DNA from: CAJBVW01 sp964457335
GTDB lineage: Bacteria; Myxococcota_A; UBA796; SXON01
Length of the DNA: 64,000 nt
Direction: 5' to 3'
Assembly: GCA_964457335.1 (NCBI GenBank)
Contig: CAYWGD010000003.1
Location: 62,001 to 126,000 of the forward strand
Position numbers and translations under genes: made by a program. Position 1 is the stretch's first letter, and each line of letters opens with the position of its first letter. The notes under the pieces were generated by a model. That model saw only the letters and a list, made by a program, of their open reading frames with translations, searched no databases and had not been told where the DNA came from. Of this stretch, positions 1-8,617 are shown piece after piece.

Positions 1-53
1 TCGAACGGGACGCGCCACCGATTGTCGGGACCCGGGTGCGGCACCTCCCGCCC

Positions 54-1337
54 CTACGCCCACACCCCCCCGCCCCGCACGATCAGCGCGTCGCGCCCCG
101 GCCCCACGCCGAGCATCACCACGGGCACGCCCGTCCACTGCTCGATGCGCTCCACGTACGCCCGGCAGGCCGCCGGCAAGGACTCCCAGGTCCGGCACTG
201 GGAGAGATCCTCGTCCCAGCCAGGGACCTCCTCGTACCGCGGCTGCACGCGCGCGAGCGCCGCCGCGCCCGCCGGCACGTCCTCGCTCCCGACGTACTCC
301 ACCGCCACCTTGAGCGGCCCCATCCCCGTCAGCACGTCGAGCTTCGTGAGCGCGAGGGCCGTGAGCCCGTTCACCATCGCGGCATGCCGCACCATCGGCA
401 CGTCGAACCACCCGCAGCGCCGCGGCCGCCCCGTCGTGGCGCCGAACTCGTGCCCCACGGTCCGCAGCCGCTCCCCGACGGCGTTGTCCTGCTCCGTCGG
501 GAACGGCCCGCTGCCCACGCGCGTCGCGTACGCCTTGCAGATGCCCAGCACCTCGTCGATCGCCGTCGGCCCGACGCCCGACCCCGCGCACGCCCCGCCC
601 GCGACCGTCGAGCTCGACGTCACGAAGGGGTACGTGCCGTGGTCCACGTCCAGGAACGTGCCCTGCGCGCCCTCGAACAGGATCGGCGCCTCGGCGCGCA
701 CCGCCTCCGCGAGCAGCCGCACCACGGGCCGCGCGTACGGCTTCAGCCGCTCCGCCAGCGGCTCGACCTCCGCGAGGATGCCCTCCACCGAGAGCGGCGG
801 CTCCCCGTACCACTCGACCAGCCGCCGGTTGTGCTCCGCGAGCAGCCCGCCGATGCGGTCGCGCAGCGCCTCGCGGTCGAACAGGTCGGCCACGCGCACC
901 CCGCGCCGCCCGACCTTGTCCTCGTACGCGGGCCCGATGCCCTTCCCCGTGGTGCCGATGCGCTTGTCGCCGAGCGCCTTCTCGCGCGCCTGGTCGAGCG
1001 CCCGGTGCCACGGCAGGATGACGTGCGCCTCGGTGCTCACGACGAGCCGGTCCGGCCCGACCGGCCGGCCGCGCGCCGCCAGCGCGTCGATCTCGCGGAA
1101 CAGCACGACCGGATCGAGCACCACGCCGTTCCCGATCACACAGGTGCAGCCGGGCTGCAGGATCCCGCTCGGGATCAGGTGCAGCACCACCTTCTCGCCG
1201 CCCACCACGAGCGTGTGCCCGGCGTTGTTCCCGCCCTGGAACCGCACGACCCACCGACTCGCCGCCGCGAGCCGGTCGACGATCTTGCCCTTCCCCTCAT
1301 CCCCCCACTGGGCGCCGACGACGACGATGTTGGCCAC
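54..1337 (-). CDS. purA: adenylosuccinate synthase
   Basis: Catalyses IMP + aspartate + GTP to adenylosuccinate, the first committed step of AMP synthesis, in the cytosol. The 427-residue product has the family's usual length. Near the N-terminus it shows the phosphate-binding motif WGDEGKGK (residues 11-18), followed by NNAGHT; both are diagnostic of PurA. I chose the GTG start at 1337 because the protein then begins VANIVVVGAQWGDEGKGK like other PurA proteins, and a GGAGAG ribosome binding site lies just upstream. The frame stays open further upstream, but that stretch is low-complexity Arg/Gly/Pro sequence with no family similarity. The gene is divergent from the NACHT gene. Family identity is certain; only the exact start is inferred. 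Confidence 0.97.
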   Translation of the reverse strand: MANIVVVGAQWGDEGKGKIVDRLAAASRWVVRFQGGNNAGHTLVVGGEKVVLHLIPSGILQPGCTCVIGNGVVLDPVVLFREIDALAARGRPVGPDRLVVSTEAHVILPWHRALDQAREKALGDKRIGTTGKGIGPAYEDKVGRRGVRVADLFDREALRDRIGGLLAEHNRRLVEWYGEPPLSVEGILAEVEPLAERLKPYARPVVRLLAEAVRAEAPILFEGAQGTFLDVDHGTYPFVTSSSTVAGGACAGSGVGPTAIDEVLGICKAYATRVGSGPFPTEQDNAVGERLRTVGHEFGATTGRPRRCGWFDVPMVRHAAMVNGLTALALTKLDVLTGMGPLKVAVEYVGSEDVPAGAAALARVQPRYEEVPGWDEDLSQCRTWESLPAACRAYVERIEQWTGVPVVMLGVGPGRDALIVRGGGVWA

Positions 1338-1668
1338 ACGCTCTCCGCAGCGGCCCCCCCTAACCCGCGGCACCCGGCCGAGCCTCACCCGCGGAGAAAC
1401 AGGCTCCCGTCCTTGCTCCTCGATCTTCCCGAGGGCCGCGTCCAGGCCGATCCGGGCGCGCCCCCGCCCGAAGACGGGCGGGGTCCGGTGTCCTCCAGGG
1501 TCGGGCCGGAGGCCCTCCGTCGCCCGGCCGCGCGCCGGGCGACCGCCGCGGGCCGTGGATCCCCTCGCGGCCTCCGGCCCCGGGCCCGTTCGCGCCCGCG
1601 GCGCCTTCCGGCCCCCGTCGCGCGAACCCAGGCTCGCCCTCCCGCGTCCGTGGTCGTAGCATCGCCGC
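1338..1668. other. intergenic region with structured repeat copy
   Basis: This 331-bp space separates divergent purA and the NACHT gene. I see no plausible gene in it. Most of its middle is occupied by a copy of the dispersed double-hairpin repeat described separately (core 1462-1543, similarity continuing to about 1655). No convincing sigma-70 promoter is visible. Confidence 0.6.
1462..1543. repeat. dispersed double-hairpin repeat, copy A
   Basis: Two perfect stems are visible. The first is CCCCGCCC / GGGCGGGG (1462-1469, 1476-1483) around the loop GAAGAC. The second is GTCGCCCGGC / GCCGGGCGAC (1519-1528, 1534-1543) around the loop CGCGC. The intervening CTCCAGGGTCGGGC and the following C/G-rich tail recur at 29706-29880. 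The loops are identical to copy C while the stem bases differ in a pair-preserving way, which argues that the folded structure is what is conserved. Confidence 0.75.
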
Positions 1669-4497
1669 GTGCCGACCACCTTCGTCGCCTGGGACACGCA
1701 GCTCGTCTCGCTCCACGACACGCTCGCCCGGCTCCGGAAGGGCGGGGACGTCCGGGTCCGCCCCCTCCTCGGCGACCGCGGCTACGGGCGCCTCTGGGAC
1801 GACGCCGTCGCCGTCGACCTCGCCGCCGCCGACCGCGTCCTCGCCATCGTCGACGAGCCGAACGCGAACATGGCCTTCGAGCTCGGCTACGCGCTCGGGC
1901 TCGGCAAGCCCTACGCGCTGCTCACGGCCGGTGAGGCCCGGCCGGCCTGGCTCGCCGGCGCGCTGCTCAAGGACCTCCTCGTCAACCCCGACGGCGAGGA
2001 CATCGCCACGATCCGACGCGTCCTCGCCGACCCGCGCTGGGGTCCGCCGCTTCCCTGCCCGCCGCCCGGGAGCGAGCCGCGCGTGCTCCTCCCGAGGACC
2101 CGCACGTCAGGGACCGTCGCGGAGCAGCTCGGCGAGGCCTTCCACCCCCGACTCGTCCTCGACTTCCCGGCCACCCTCGCGCGCCTCTCCGAGTCGCTCC
2201 GCGACGTGGGGCGCGTCGCGTGGGTGCTCCCGCCCAGCTCGGTGAACAAGCGCCGGCACGGGGAGGAGATCGCCGCCGCCGCGGTCGTGGCCGGCTACGC
2301 CTACGCCACGGGTCGCGCGCTCACGGTGCTCCGCTCCAAGGCCGCGGAGCCGCTCGTCGACGTGGCGCACCTCGAAGAGGCGCTGTGGGCCGGCTCCCCC
2401 GTCGACGCCCTCCGCGCCTGGCTGGGCGACGACGCCCGCCGCTACGCCCCCGCCGTCGGCCCCGACCCCGACGACATCCTCGGGCGCTGGCGCTCCCGCG
2501 TGCTCGCCACCCTCGACCGCGCCATTCCGCTGATGGAGGGTGCCGGTGAGCGCGCCCTCACCGAGATCCACGTCGAGCTCGCCGTGGACGAGCGTTGTGC
2601 CGAGCTCCCCGACCGCGAGCTGCCCCTCCGGGCCTTCCTCGAGAAGCACCCGCGCGGCGCCGTCCTCGGCGAGCCCGGCGCCGGGAAGACGACGTCCGTG
2701 CGCCACCTCGCGTGCACGCTCGCCGCCGACCCCGCCGCGCCCGTCCCCGTCTACCTCCCGCTCGCGCGGCACGCGGACAAGCCGATGGACCCGTTCGCGA
2801 TCGTGGAAGGGGAGCACGGCATGCCCGGCCTCGCGGACGCCCTGCGCGCCCTCCCGGCGGGGCGGGTGTGGCTCTTCCTCGACGGCCTCGACGAGGTCGC
2901 CCAGGCGCGCATGGAGACCCTCCGCGAGCAGATCGTCGCCTTCCTGCGCGCGCACCCGGGTGTCACCGCGCTCGTGACCGGCCGGCCCGTCGTGGAGGGG
3001 CTGCGCGCGATCCCCGAGGGCTTCGTGCGCGCGGAGCTCCAACCGCTGGATGTGGAGCGAATGGAGGCCCTCGTCGAGAGGCTGCTCGGGCCCGACCGGG
3101 CCGGTGTCCTGGTCGACGCCCTCCGGGCCGACCCGGCGTTGGCCGAGCTGGGCCGCAACCCGCTGTTGCTGTCCCTGCTCGCGCTGGTCGCCCGCGAGAC
3201 CGGCGCGGCGGGCACGGGGTTGCCACGGCGGCGGACCCAACTGTTCGCGACCGCCATCGACCTGCTGCTGAAGCGCGGCTACGCCGTCGAGCCGCGCGGC
3301 GTGCGCGACCCCGACCTCGCGCGGGACCTGCTCCAGCGGCTGTCGCTGACGTTGCAGGAGGAGGGCGGGGAGTCCTGGCCGCGGAGCGTGTTGGCAGAGC
3401 GGTTGTGGGACTTCCGGCTGGAGGACGAGCGTCTCGGCCGAAAGATCGACACCACCTGGGGCGCACAGCCGGCGCTGATCGACGACATCGGCACGAACAG
3501 CGGCGTGTTGGGCCCGCACGACGGGGTGAACGCGGATTGGCGGTACCTGCATCGCTCGCTGCGGGAGTTCCTCGCTGCGGAGCGGCTGCAGGTAGAGGGG
3601 CCGAAGCGGATCGGGAAGTTCGTGCGGGGGTGGACGAAGGCGGTGGAGGCGTTCGAGGAGGCCGGGCGCGATCCCGAGCGAGCGCCGGATCCCGCCCGTT
3701 GGGGGGAGGTGCACGCGCTGCTGTGTGGGTTGTCCACCGATCCCGTTCCACTCTTGAAGGATCTGCGCCAGGTCGCCCCCGCGTTGGCGCGGCAGGCTCT
3801 CCGGTCCGCCGTCCTGGAACCGGATCGGGCGCTCGGATTCCTCCTCGCCGATCCAGGGTGGCGATACTCGGATTTGGAGGGGCTCGCGAGCCGTCACGGA
3901 GCAGACCTGCACTCCGCATTGACTGCACTGGTCCGACCTGGAACGGACGTGCGGGTGCTTGCGTTTGCTCAACACGTGCTCCAGATGCCGGCCGAGAAGC
4001 TGTTCAACGACGCGGGGCTGTCGATGGGTCCGGCACCTGAGGTGGTCCGAATCGAGCCAGGATCCTTCTGGATGGGTACGCCCGAGGGGAGAGGCGGGCC
4101 CAACGAGCGCCCGGTTCATCGCGTGACGCTCACCGAGCCCTTCCGGGTCGGACTTTCCGTGGCCCCACCGGATACGTACGCGAGGCTCATTCCGGGGACG
4201 AGCGGCAGTTCGCGCAACTGGTACCTCGCCCGACTCTGCTGCCTATGGGTCGGCGGCGACCTCGCCACCGAAGCTGAGCTCGAGCGGGCCCGGCAAGCGG
4301 GCGCAACCTCACTCACACGCGTGCTGGCGATGCCGGAATGGTGCCGGGACAGTGTACGAAAATTCTCGGCTGATCCTGTGGTGGATCCCGTCGGCGCAGA
4401 TCGGGCAGAGCGTTGTGTACGACTTAACAATTCAAGGTACGAGTTTCCACTTTCGCTGGGCGTGGGGAAGTTCCGCGTCCGCCTCCCCGTCACCTGA
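1669..4497 (+). CDS. NACHT NTPase with N-terminal NDT/TIR-like and C-terminal FGE-like domains
   Basis: A 942-residue multidomain protein of a type found in bacterial immune (conflict) systems. Residues 1-120 resemble nucleoside deoxyribosyltransferase/TIR-like folds, with NANMAFELGYALGLGKP at about 65-81. A second, degenerate copy of the same motif appears around 198-220 (EEIAAAAVVAGYAYATGRA). The NACHT core follows: Walker A GEPGAGKT (334-341) and Walker B WLFLDGLDE (401-409). The last 150 residues form a compact FGE-sulfatase/C-type-lectin-like domain: IEPGSFWMGTP, then a GDLATEAELERARQAG version of the usual LPTEAEWEYAARGG, an EWC motif and a final FRVRLP. It is much shorter than catalytic FGE and lacks the active-site cysteine pair, so sensing rather than catalysis is likely. 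The GTG start has no strong ribosome binding site. Codon use becomes visibly less G/C-rich in the last third. No reverse transcriptase or template repeat of a diversity-generating element is nearby. Confidence 0.85.
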   Translation: MPTTFVAWDTQLVSLHDTLARLRKGGDVRVRPLLGDRGYGRLWDDAVAVDLAAADRVLAIVDEPNANMAFELGYALGLGKPYALLTAGEARPAWLAGALLKDLLVNPDGEDIATIRRVLADPRWGPPLPCPPPGSEPRVLLPRTRTSGTVAEQLGEAFHPRLVLDFPATLARLSESLRDVGRVAWVLPPSSVNKRRHGEEIAAAAVVAGYAYATGRALTVLRSKAAEPLVDVAHLEEALWAGSPVDALRAWLGDDARRYAPAVGPDPDDILGRWRSRVLATLDRAIPLMEGAGERALTEIHVELAVDERCAELPDRELPLRAFLEKHPRGAVLGEPGAGKTTSVRHLACTLAADPAAPVPVYLPLARHADKPMDPFAIVEGEHGMPGLADALRALPAGRVWLFLDGLDEVAQARMETLREQIVAFLRAHPGVTALVTGRPVVEGLRAIPEGFVRAELQPLDVERMEALVERLLGPDRAGVLVDALRADPALAELGRNPLLLSLLALVARETGAAGTGLPRRRTQLFATAIDLLLKRGYAVEPRGVRDPDLARDLLQRLSLTLQEEGGESWPRSVLAERLWDFRLEDERLGRKIDTTWGAQPALIDDIGTNSGVLGPHDGVNADWRYLHRSLREFLAAERLQVEGPKRIGKFVRGWTKAVEAFEEAGRDPERAPDPARWGEVHALLCGLSTDPVPLLKDLRQVAPALARQALRSAVLEPDRALGFLLADPGWRYSDLEGLASRHGADLHSALTALVRPGTDVRVLAFAQHVLQMPAEKLFNDAGLSMGPAPEVVRIEPGSFWMGTPEGRGGPNERPVHRVTLTEPFRVGLSVAPPDTYARLIPGTSGSSRNWYLARLCCLWVGGDLATEAELERARQAGATSLTRVLAMPEWCRDSVRKFSADPVVDPVGADRAERCVRLNNSRYEFPLSLGVGKFRVRLPVT

Positions 4498-4573
4498 CAC
4501 CGCGACCCCGCCGCGGCGCACAGCGACACGGTCGCCCCCGAGCGCGCACATCCTCGCCACCGCGACCCGCTGA

Positions 4574-5131
4574 TCAGCTCTTCATCAAGTCCATCAGCTC
4601 GTCGTCATTGTCGACATCCACCCCGAACTCCTCCTTGAGCAGCGCCCGGAGCTCGGGGCTGAGCGGGTCCTCGTCGCTCGGGAGGTCCACGCACGTCCTG
4701 GCGGCCTTGGGCGTCGCGGGCGGGGGCTCGGGGCGCACCCACGGGAAGGCGTTGGCGAGGCGGTCCACCTCGCGCGTGGCCAACGCGGCGCCCGCGCACT
4801 CCGACTCCACGGGGAGCCGCCCGTCCGCGTGCAGGAAGGCGTGCAGGCCGCGGCGCCGGTCGACGCCGAGCCAGTAGACCATCGGCGAGCCGCCGTCGAC
4901 GTCCGCCATGCACCGGACGAGCGTGCCCGGCGGCAGCGGCGTGGGGCCGGCCAGCTCGGCCTCCCAGGCGCCCTCCACGCCGGGCGGCGCCACCACGGCG
5001 GGGCCGAGCGGCTTGTCGTCCTCGCCCCACAGGCCCACCGTCAGCCCGCGCGGACGGAAGCCGGGCGGCAGGTCCACGTGGACCCGCCACCGGTTCGCCA
5101 CGCGACCCAGGAACGTGAGCTTGAGGTCCAT
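4574..5131 (-). CDS. protein of unknown function, acidic C-terminus
   Basis: Encodes 185 residues, starting MDLKLTFLGRV. I do not recognise the family. No signal peptide or membrane segment is visible. The first 110 residues look like a beta-rich domain with regularly spaced hydrophobic and glycine/proline residues. A proline-rich linker follows near 130-145, and the C-terminus (LLKEEFGVDVDNDDELMDL) is strongly acidic and probably helical. The ATG at 5131 is supported by GGGAG upstream; an in-frame GTG 30 nt further upstream is possible. It is convergent with the NACHT gene (76 bp gap) and divergent from the lipoprotein at 5178, with a short shared promoter region between them. Confidence 0.7.
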   Translation of the reverse strand: MDLKLTFLGRVANRWRVHVDLPPGFRPRGLTVGLWGEDDKPLGPAVVAPPGVEGAWEAELAGPTPLPPGTLVRCMADVDGGSPMVYWLGVDRRRGLHAFLHADGRLPVESECAGAALATREVDRLANAFPWVRPEPPPATPKAARTCVDLPSDEDPLSPELRALLKEEFGVDVDNDDELMDLMKS

Positions 5132-5177
5132 CCAGACGGTCTCCCGCGCTTCTATACTCACCGTTCTCCGACAGTCC

Positions 5178-5894
5178 ATGAGGGAAACGATGTGGGGTGC
5201 GCTGCTTCTTTCCGCCTGTTCAACGCCGACACCGGAGCCCGCGCCCCCGCCGGCCCCCGCGACCGCGGCCCCCACGGACCCGACCACCGAGGCGCCGCGC
5301 CCCGCCGAGCCGCGCGCGCCGAGGGACCGCCCGCCCACGATCGACGCGATCACGCTCTCCCCGACCGCCCCGAACGCGGCCGACACCCTCGTGGCCGACG
5401 TGAAGGCCTCCGACCCCGAAGAGGCCCGCATCGACCTCGACTTCACCTGGTACGTCAACGACGTGCCCGTGGTCGGGATCGCGTCGGAGCGGCTCGGCGG
5501 GCGCTTCGCGAAGGGCGACAAGGTGCGCGTGCGCGTGGTCGCGGACGACGGCACCACCGAGGTCGAGAGCGACAGCGAGGTGGTCACCATCGGCAACCGG
5601 CCCCCCGTGTTCGAGACCGGCCCCAAGGACGTGAACAAGGTCGACGGCTTCACCTTCCGCGCCACCGACCCCGACGGCGACGCGCTCACCTGGCGCCTCG
5701 AGAACGCCCCGCCCGGCATGAGCATCTCGCCGACGGGCGTGCTCGCCTACCACGGCTCCGAGGACGACCCCGGCGGCCGCTACGTCGTCGCCGTCGTGGT
5801 GGAGGACGGGGAGGCGTGGGGTCGCTTCGAGTTCCCGCTGAACGTGTCCCCCGGCAGCAACGCCAAGGCCCCGCCCGTGGGCCAGGAGCGCTAG
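5178..5894 (+). CDS. putative lipoprotein with Ig/cadherin-like domains
   Basis: 238 residues with a short lipoprotein signal (LLLSAC, Cys14), so probably acylated and membrane-anchored. A Pro/Ala/Thr-rich linker spans about 15-55. Two beta-sandwich-like modules follow. The first contains DRPPTIDAITLSP and FTWYVNDVPV. The second is of the He_PIG/cadherin-like type (RPPVFETGP, DPDGDALTWRLENAPPGMSIS), a motif set common in secreted adhesive proteins. ATG 5178 is used; ATG 5190 (MWGALLLSAC) is an alternative preceded by AGGGAAA. It ends 4 bp before the convergent udk stop codon. A structural or adhesive role is inferred only from the folds. Confidence 0.7.
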   Translation: MRETMWGALLLSACSTPTPEPAPPPAPATAAPTDPTTEAPRPAEPRAPRDRPPTIDAITLSPTAPNAADTLVADVKASDPEEARIDLDFTWYVNDVPVVGIASERLGGRFAKGDKVRVRVVADDGTTEVESDSEVVTIGNRPPVFETGPKDVNKVDGFTFRATDPDGDALTWRLENAPPGMSISPTGVLAYHGSEDDPGGRYVVAVVVEDGEAWGRFEFPLNVSPGSNAKAPPVGQER

Positions 5895-5898
5895 CCCG

Positions 5899-6477
5899 CT
5901 ACCCCGGCAGCCGCGCGAGCAGCCGCTCCAGCTCCCGCTCGAGCGCCCCCTCGCCGTCGAGCACGAGCTCCGCGTGGCGGGCCGAGGGCTCCACGAAGGT
6001 CTCGTGCATCGGGCGCACGGTCGCGAGGTACTGGGTGAGCACGCTCTCCAGGTCCCGCCCGCGCTCCGCGATGTCGCGCCGCACGCGCCGGATGAGCCGC
6101 ACGTCGGCCGCCGCGTGCACGAACACCGCGAGGTCGAAGCGCGCGCGCAGCGCGGGCTCCGCGAGCACCAGGATGCCCTCGACGATCACGAGCCGGTGCG
6201 GCTCGAGCCGCTCCGTGACCGCCTCCCGCCGGTGGGTGGCGAAGTCGTACACCGGCAGGTGCACGGCCTCGCCGGCGCGCAGCTGGTCGAGGTGCGTGAC
6301 GAGCCGCGCGGTGTCGAGCGCGTCCGGGTGGTCGAAGTTCGTGGAGGCGTCGGCGTCGAAGTAGTAGCGGTCGTGCGTGACGAGCGCGGCGCCGGTGCGC
6401 GCGGCCGCGAGGCGCGCGAGCGTGGTCTTGCCCGACGCGGTGCCGCCCGCGATGCCGACCACGAGCGGCCGCGTCAC
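5899..6477 (-). CDS. udk: uridine kinase
   Basis: Phosphorylates uridine/cytidine to UMP/CMP in pyrimidine salvage. The 192-residue length is typical. The P-loop GGTASGKTT (11-19) sits in the conserved GIAGGTASGKTT context, followed by THDRYYFD, NFDHPDALD and the LVIVEGILVL segment characteristic of the family. It is the last gene of the rsmG-parA-parB-bactofilin-udk run. Its ATG overlaps the bactofilin stop by 4 nt, so translation is probably coupled. The Udk family also includes phosphoribulokinase-like members, but the motifs fit uridine kinase best. Confidence 0.92.
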   Translation of the reverse strand: MTRPLVVGIAGGTASGKTTLARLAAARTGAALVTHDRYYFDADASTNFDHPDALDTARLVTHLDQLRAGEAVHLPVYDFATHRREAVTERLEPHRLVIVEGILVLAEPALRARFDLAVFVHAAADVRLIRRVRRDIAERGRDLESVLTQYLATVRPMHETFVEPSARHAELVLDGEGALERELERLLARLPG

Positions 6478-6809
6478 GAGCCGATCCGCACGACGGCGTC
6501 GATCTTCGCGCCCGGGTGGGCCTCGATCGACGGCGCGTCCACCTGCCCCTTGAGCGTGCCGGTCGCCTCCAGCACGAGCCGGTCGCGCGCGCGGATCTTC
6601 CCCGCCGCCGTCCCCGACACGATGAGCACCGCGGCGTCGATCTCGCCGTCCACCACGCCCGGCTCGCCGATCTCGAGGGTGTCCTCCGTGAAGATGCGCC
6701 CCTTGAACGTGCCGTCCACGCGCACGCGCCCCTCGAAGGAGAGGTCCCCTCCGAACTGGGCGCCGCGCCCGAGCAGCGCCGCGAGTGGCCCGGCCGGCGG
6801 CTTCTTCAT
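6474..6809 (-). CDS. bactofilin
   Basis: A 111-residue polymer-forming cytoskeletal protein. It shows the repeating beta-helix pattern of bactofilins: GGDLSFEGRVRVDGTFKGRI, LEIGEPGVVDGEI, VSGTAAGKIRARDRLVL and GTLKGQVDAPSIEAHPGAKI. The short polar N-terminal tail is typical. The gene overlaps parB (upstream) and udk (downstream) by 4 nt each. In Myxococcus xanthus bactofilins are known to scaffold ParABS components, so its position directly after parB supports a role in chromosome or pole organisation rather than a chance neighbour. That role is inference here. Confidence 0.92.
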   Translation of the reverse strand: MKKPPAGPLAALLGRGAQFGGDLSFEGRVRVDGTFKGRIFTEDTLEIGEPGVVDGEIDAAVLIVSGTAAGKIRARDRLVLEATGTLKGQVDAPSIEAHPGAKIDAVVRIGS

Positions 6810-7672
6810 CCCTTCAGCCGCCCGACGAGCCGGTCGAGCTCCTCCGCGTCGCCGTAGTCGATCACGATGCGCCCGCCGCCCTTCGCCTTCGGCTTGAGCG
6901 CCACCCGGCTCCCGAGCGACCGCGTGAGGGAGTCCGCGAGCCGCGTGAGCCCGCGGTCGGGCTTCTTCGCGGACGGGGCCGGCTTCTTGAGCCCCCGCAC
7001 CAGCTGCTCCGTCGCGCGCACCGAGAGCTCGCGCGTGACCACCGTGGCGAGGGCGACCGCGAACTGCTCCGCGTCCTCCACCGGCAGGAGCGCCCGCGCG
7101 TGCCCCGCGGAGATGCGCCCCTGCTTGAGCGCGTCGAGCCCCGCGGGCGGCAGCTTGAGCAGCCGGAGCGCGTTCGCGACCGTCGCGCGGTCCTTGCCCA
7201 CCCGCTGCGCCACCTGCTCCTGCGTGTGGCCGTACTGCTGCACGAGCCGCTGGTAGCCGAGCGCGGACTCGACGGGGTCGAGATCCTCGCGCTGCAGGTT
7301 CTCGATGAGGGCGAGCTCCAGCTGCTCCGCGAGCGTCGGCGCGGCGCCGCGCACGAACACCGGCACCCGCTCGAGCCCGGCGAGGCGCGCGGCCCGCCAG
7401 CGCCGCTCCCCGGCGATCAGCACGTAGCCGTCGCCGTCGCGGCGGGCGGCCAGCGGCGTGAGGATGCCGTGCTCGCGGATGGACGCGGCGAGCGACTCCA
7501 GCGCGGCGGGCGCGAAGGTGTCGCGCGGCTGCTCCGGGTTCGGCCGGAGCGCGTCGATCGGGAGGTGCACCAACGTGTCGGCCGGCGGGGCCCCGGGGGC
7601 CGCCTCGCGCGTGTCGGTCGTGAGGAGCGCGGCGAGGCCTCGCCCGAGGCCGCGCCCCTTGGGCTCGCTCAT
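6806..7672 (-). CDS. parB: chromosome partitioning protein ParB
   Basis: A CTP-dependent DNA-clamp protein that loads at parS and segregates the origin region with ParA. The 288 residues contain the N-terminal GRGLGRGLAALL, the LRPNPEQPR motif, the CTP-binding GERRWRAARLAGL box (GERR at 88-91), the ALIENLQREDLDPVESALGYQRL segment and an HTH (TQEQVAQRVGKDRATVANALRLLKLP). A C-terminal dimerisation-like domain ends in ELDRLVGRLKG. The ATG overlaps the parA stop (ATGA) and the gene's stop overlaps the bactofilin start. A parS-like site lies 1 kb upstream in rsmG. Confidence 0.96.
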   Translation of the reverse strand: MSEPKGRGLGRGLAALLTTDTREAAPGAPPADTLVHLPIDALRPNPEQPRDTFAPAALESLAASIREHGILTPLAARRDGDGYVLIAGERRWRAARLAGLERVPVFVRGAAPTLAEQLELALIENLQREDLDPVESALGYQRLVQQYGHTQEQVAQRVGKDRATVANALRLLKLPPAGLDALKQGRISAGHARALLPVEDAEQFAVALATVVTRELSVRATEQLVRGLKKPAPSAKKPDRGLTRLADSLTRSLGSRVALKPKAKGGGRIVIDYGDAEELDRLVGRLKG

Positions 7673-8457
7673 CCGAGCGCCTCGGCGCGGCCGGAGGCCA
7701 CGCGGCGGGCGAGCTCGCCGGCGAGCGTGGTGTAGGCCACGGCCGCCTTCGAGGTGGGCTCGTACGCGAAGATGGTCTTCCCGAAGCTGGGCGCCTCCGC
7801 GAGCCGCACGGCCCGCGGGATGACGGTGTCGAACACCTCCGCCCCGAACACCGAGCGCGCCTGCTGCTCCACCTCCCGGCAGAGGTTCGTGCGCGCGTCG
7901 TGCATGGTCACCACGATGCCCTCCCGGACGAGCCGCGGGTTCGGGCCGCGCCGCACCGCCGAGATGGTGCGGATGAGCTCCCCGAGGCCCTCCATGGCGT
8001 AGTACTCCGCCTGCAGCGGCACCAGCACGCTGTCCGCCGCCACGAGCGCGTTGAGCGTGAGCAGCCCGAGCGAGGGCGGGCAGTCGACGATCACGTACTC
8101 GTAGGCCCGCGGGAGGTCGGCGAGCGCGATCGCGAGCCGACGCTCGCGGTTCGGGACGTTCACCAGCTCGACCTCGACACCGACGAGCGCCGGGGTGGCC
8201 GGGAGCAGGTCGAGCCCCTCCTGGGTGGTCTCGATGATGCCCTGGCTCGTCGGGTGCAGCCCGAGGACCGCCTCGGCCACGCCGTGCTCCACCGAGTCCC
8301 GCGGGTAGCCGAGCCCGCTCGAGGCGTTGCCCTGCGGGTCGAGGTCGACCAGCAGCGTGGGCCGGCCGGCGCGCGCGAGGGCCGCGGCGAGGTTCACGGC
8401 GGTCGTGGTCTTGCCGACGCCGCCCTTCTGGTTGGAGATGGCGATGATGCGCGACAT
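7669..8457 (-). CDS. parA: chromosome partitioning ATPase ParA (Soj)
   Basis: 262 residues of the chromosomal ParA/Soj class: no N-terminal HTH, and a deviant Walker A KGGVGKTT (11-18). The Walker A' region reads LLVDLDPQGNASSGLG, and the switch/Walker B region reads YVIVDCPPSLGLLTLNAL. The C-terminus contains the usual VIPRAVRLAEAPSFGKTI. ParA binds DNA non-specifically in its ATP form and is stimulated by ParB. It is the second gene of the operon behind rsmG, with a 160-bp gap that may hold its own promoter, and it overlaps parB by 4 nt. Confidence 0.96.
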   Translation of the reverse strand: MSRIIAISNQKGGVGKTTTAVNLAAALARAGRPTLLVDLDPQGNASSGLGYPRDSVEHGVAEAVLGLHPTSQGIIETTQEGLDLLPATPALVGVEVELVNVPNRERRLAIALADLPRAYEYVIVDCPPSLGLLTLNALVAADSVLVPLQAEYYAMEGLGELIRTISAVRRGPNPRLVREGIVVTMHDARTNLCREVEQQARSVFGAEVFDTVIPRAVRLAEAPSFGKTIFAYEPTSKAAVAYTTLAGELARRVASGRAEALG

Positions 8458-8617
8458 TGTGGCATTCCGAGGCGGGGAGTCGGGCGCGTCGGACCGCGGG
8501 GAGGCGGTGCGCGGCGCGCCGGAGGGGCGGCAAGGGGCCTTGCCACGTCAATGCTAACAGGCGCGGGCGCGACCGTCACGTCGGAGAGGTGCTTTCGAAC
8601 GGGACCGGACGCGCGTG

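Noticed and set aside
36..1934. Very long open frames antisense to or overlapping real genes (also for example 12947-16066 minus, 30094-33876 minus, 38047-41958 minus, 53172-57179 minus)
   Set aside because: They consist of Arg/Pro/Ala/His-rich sequence typical of frames opened by high GC content, with no family motif, opposite genes of certain identity.
3700..4573. Diversity-generating retroelement variable region in the FGE-like tail of the NACHT protein
   Set aside because: No reverse transcriptase and no adenine-rich template repeat is visible in the following DNA; kept only as a hypothesis for a genome-wide search.
5071..5084. GGTCCACGTGGACC palindrome as a third parS site
   Set aside because: It shares only the CCACGTGG centre; the TT/AA positions important in parS are GT/AC, and it lies in coding sequence for VHVDL where it arises from ordinary codons.
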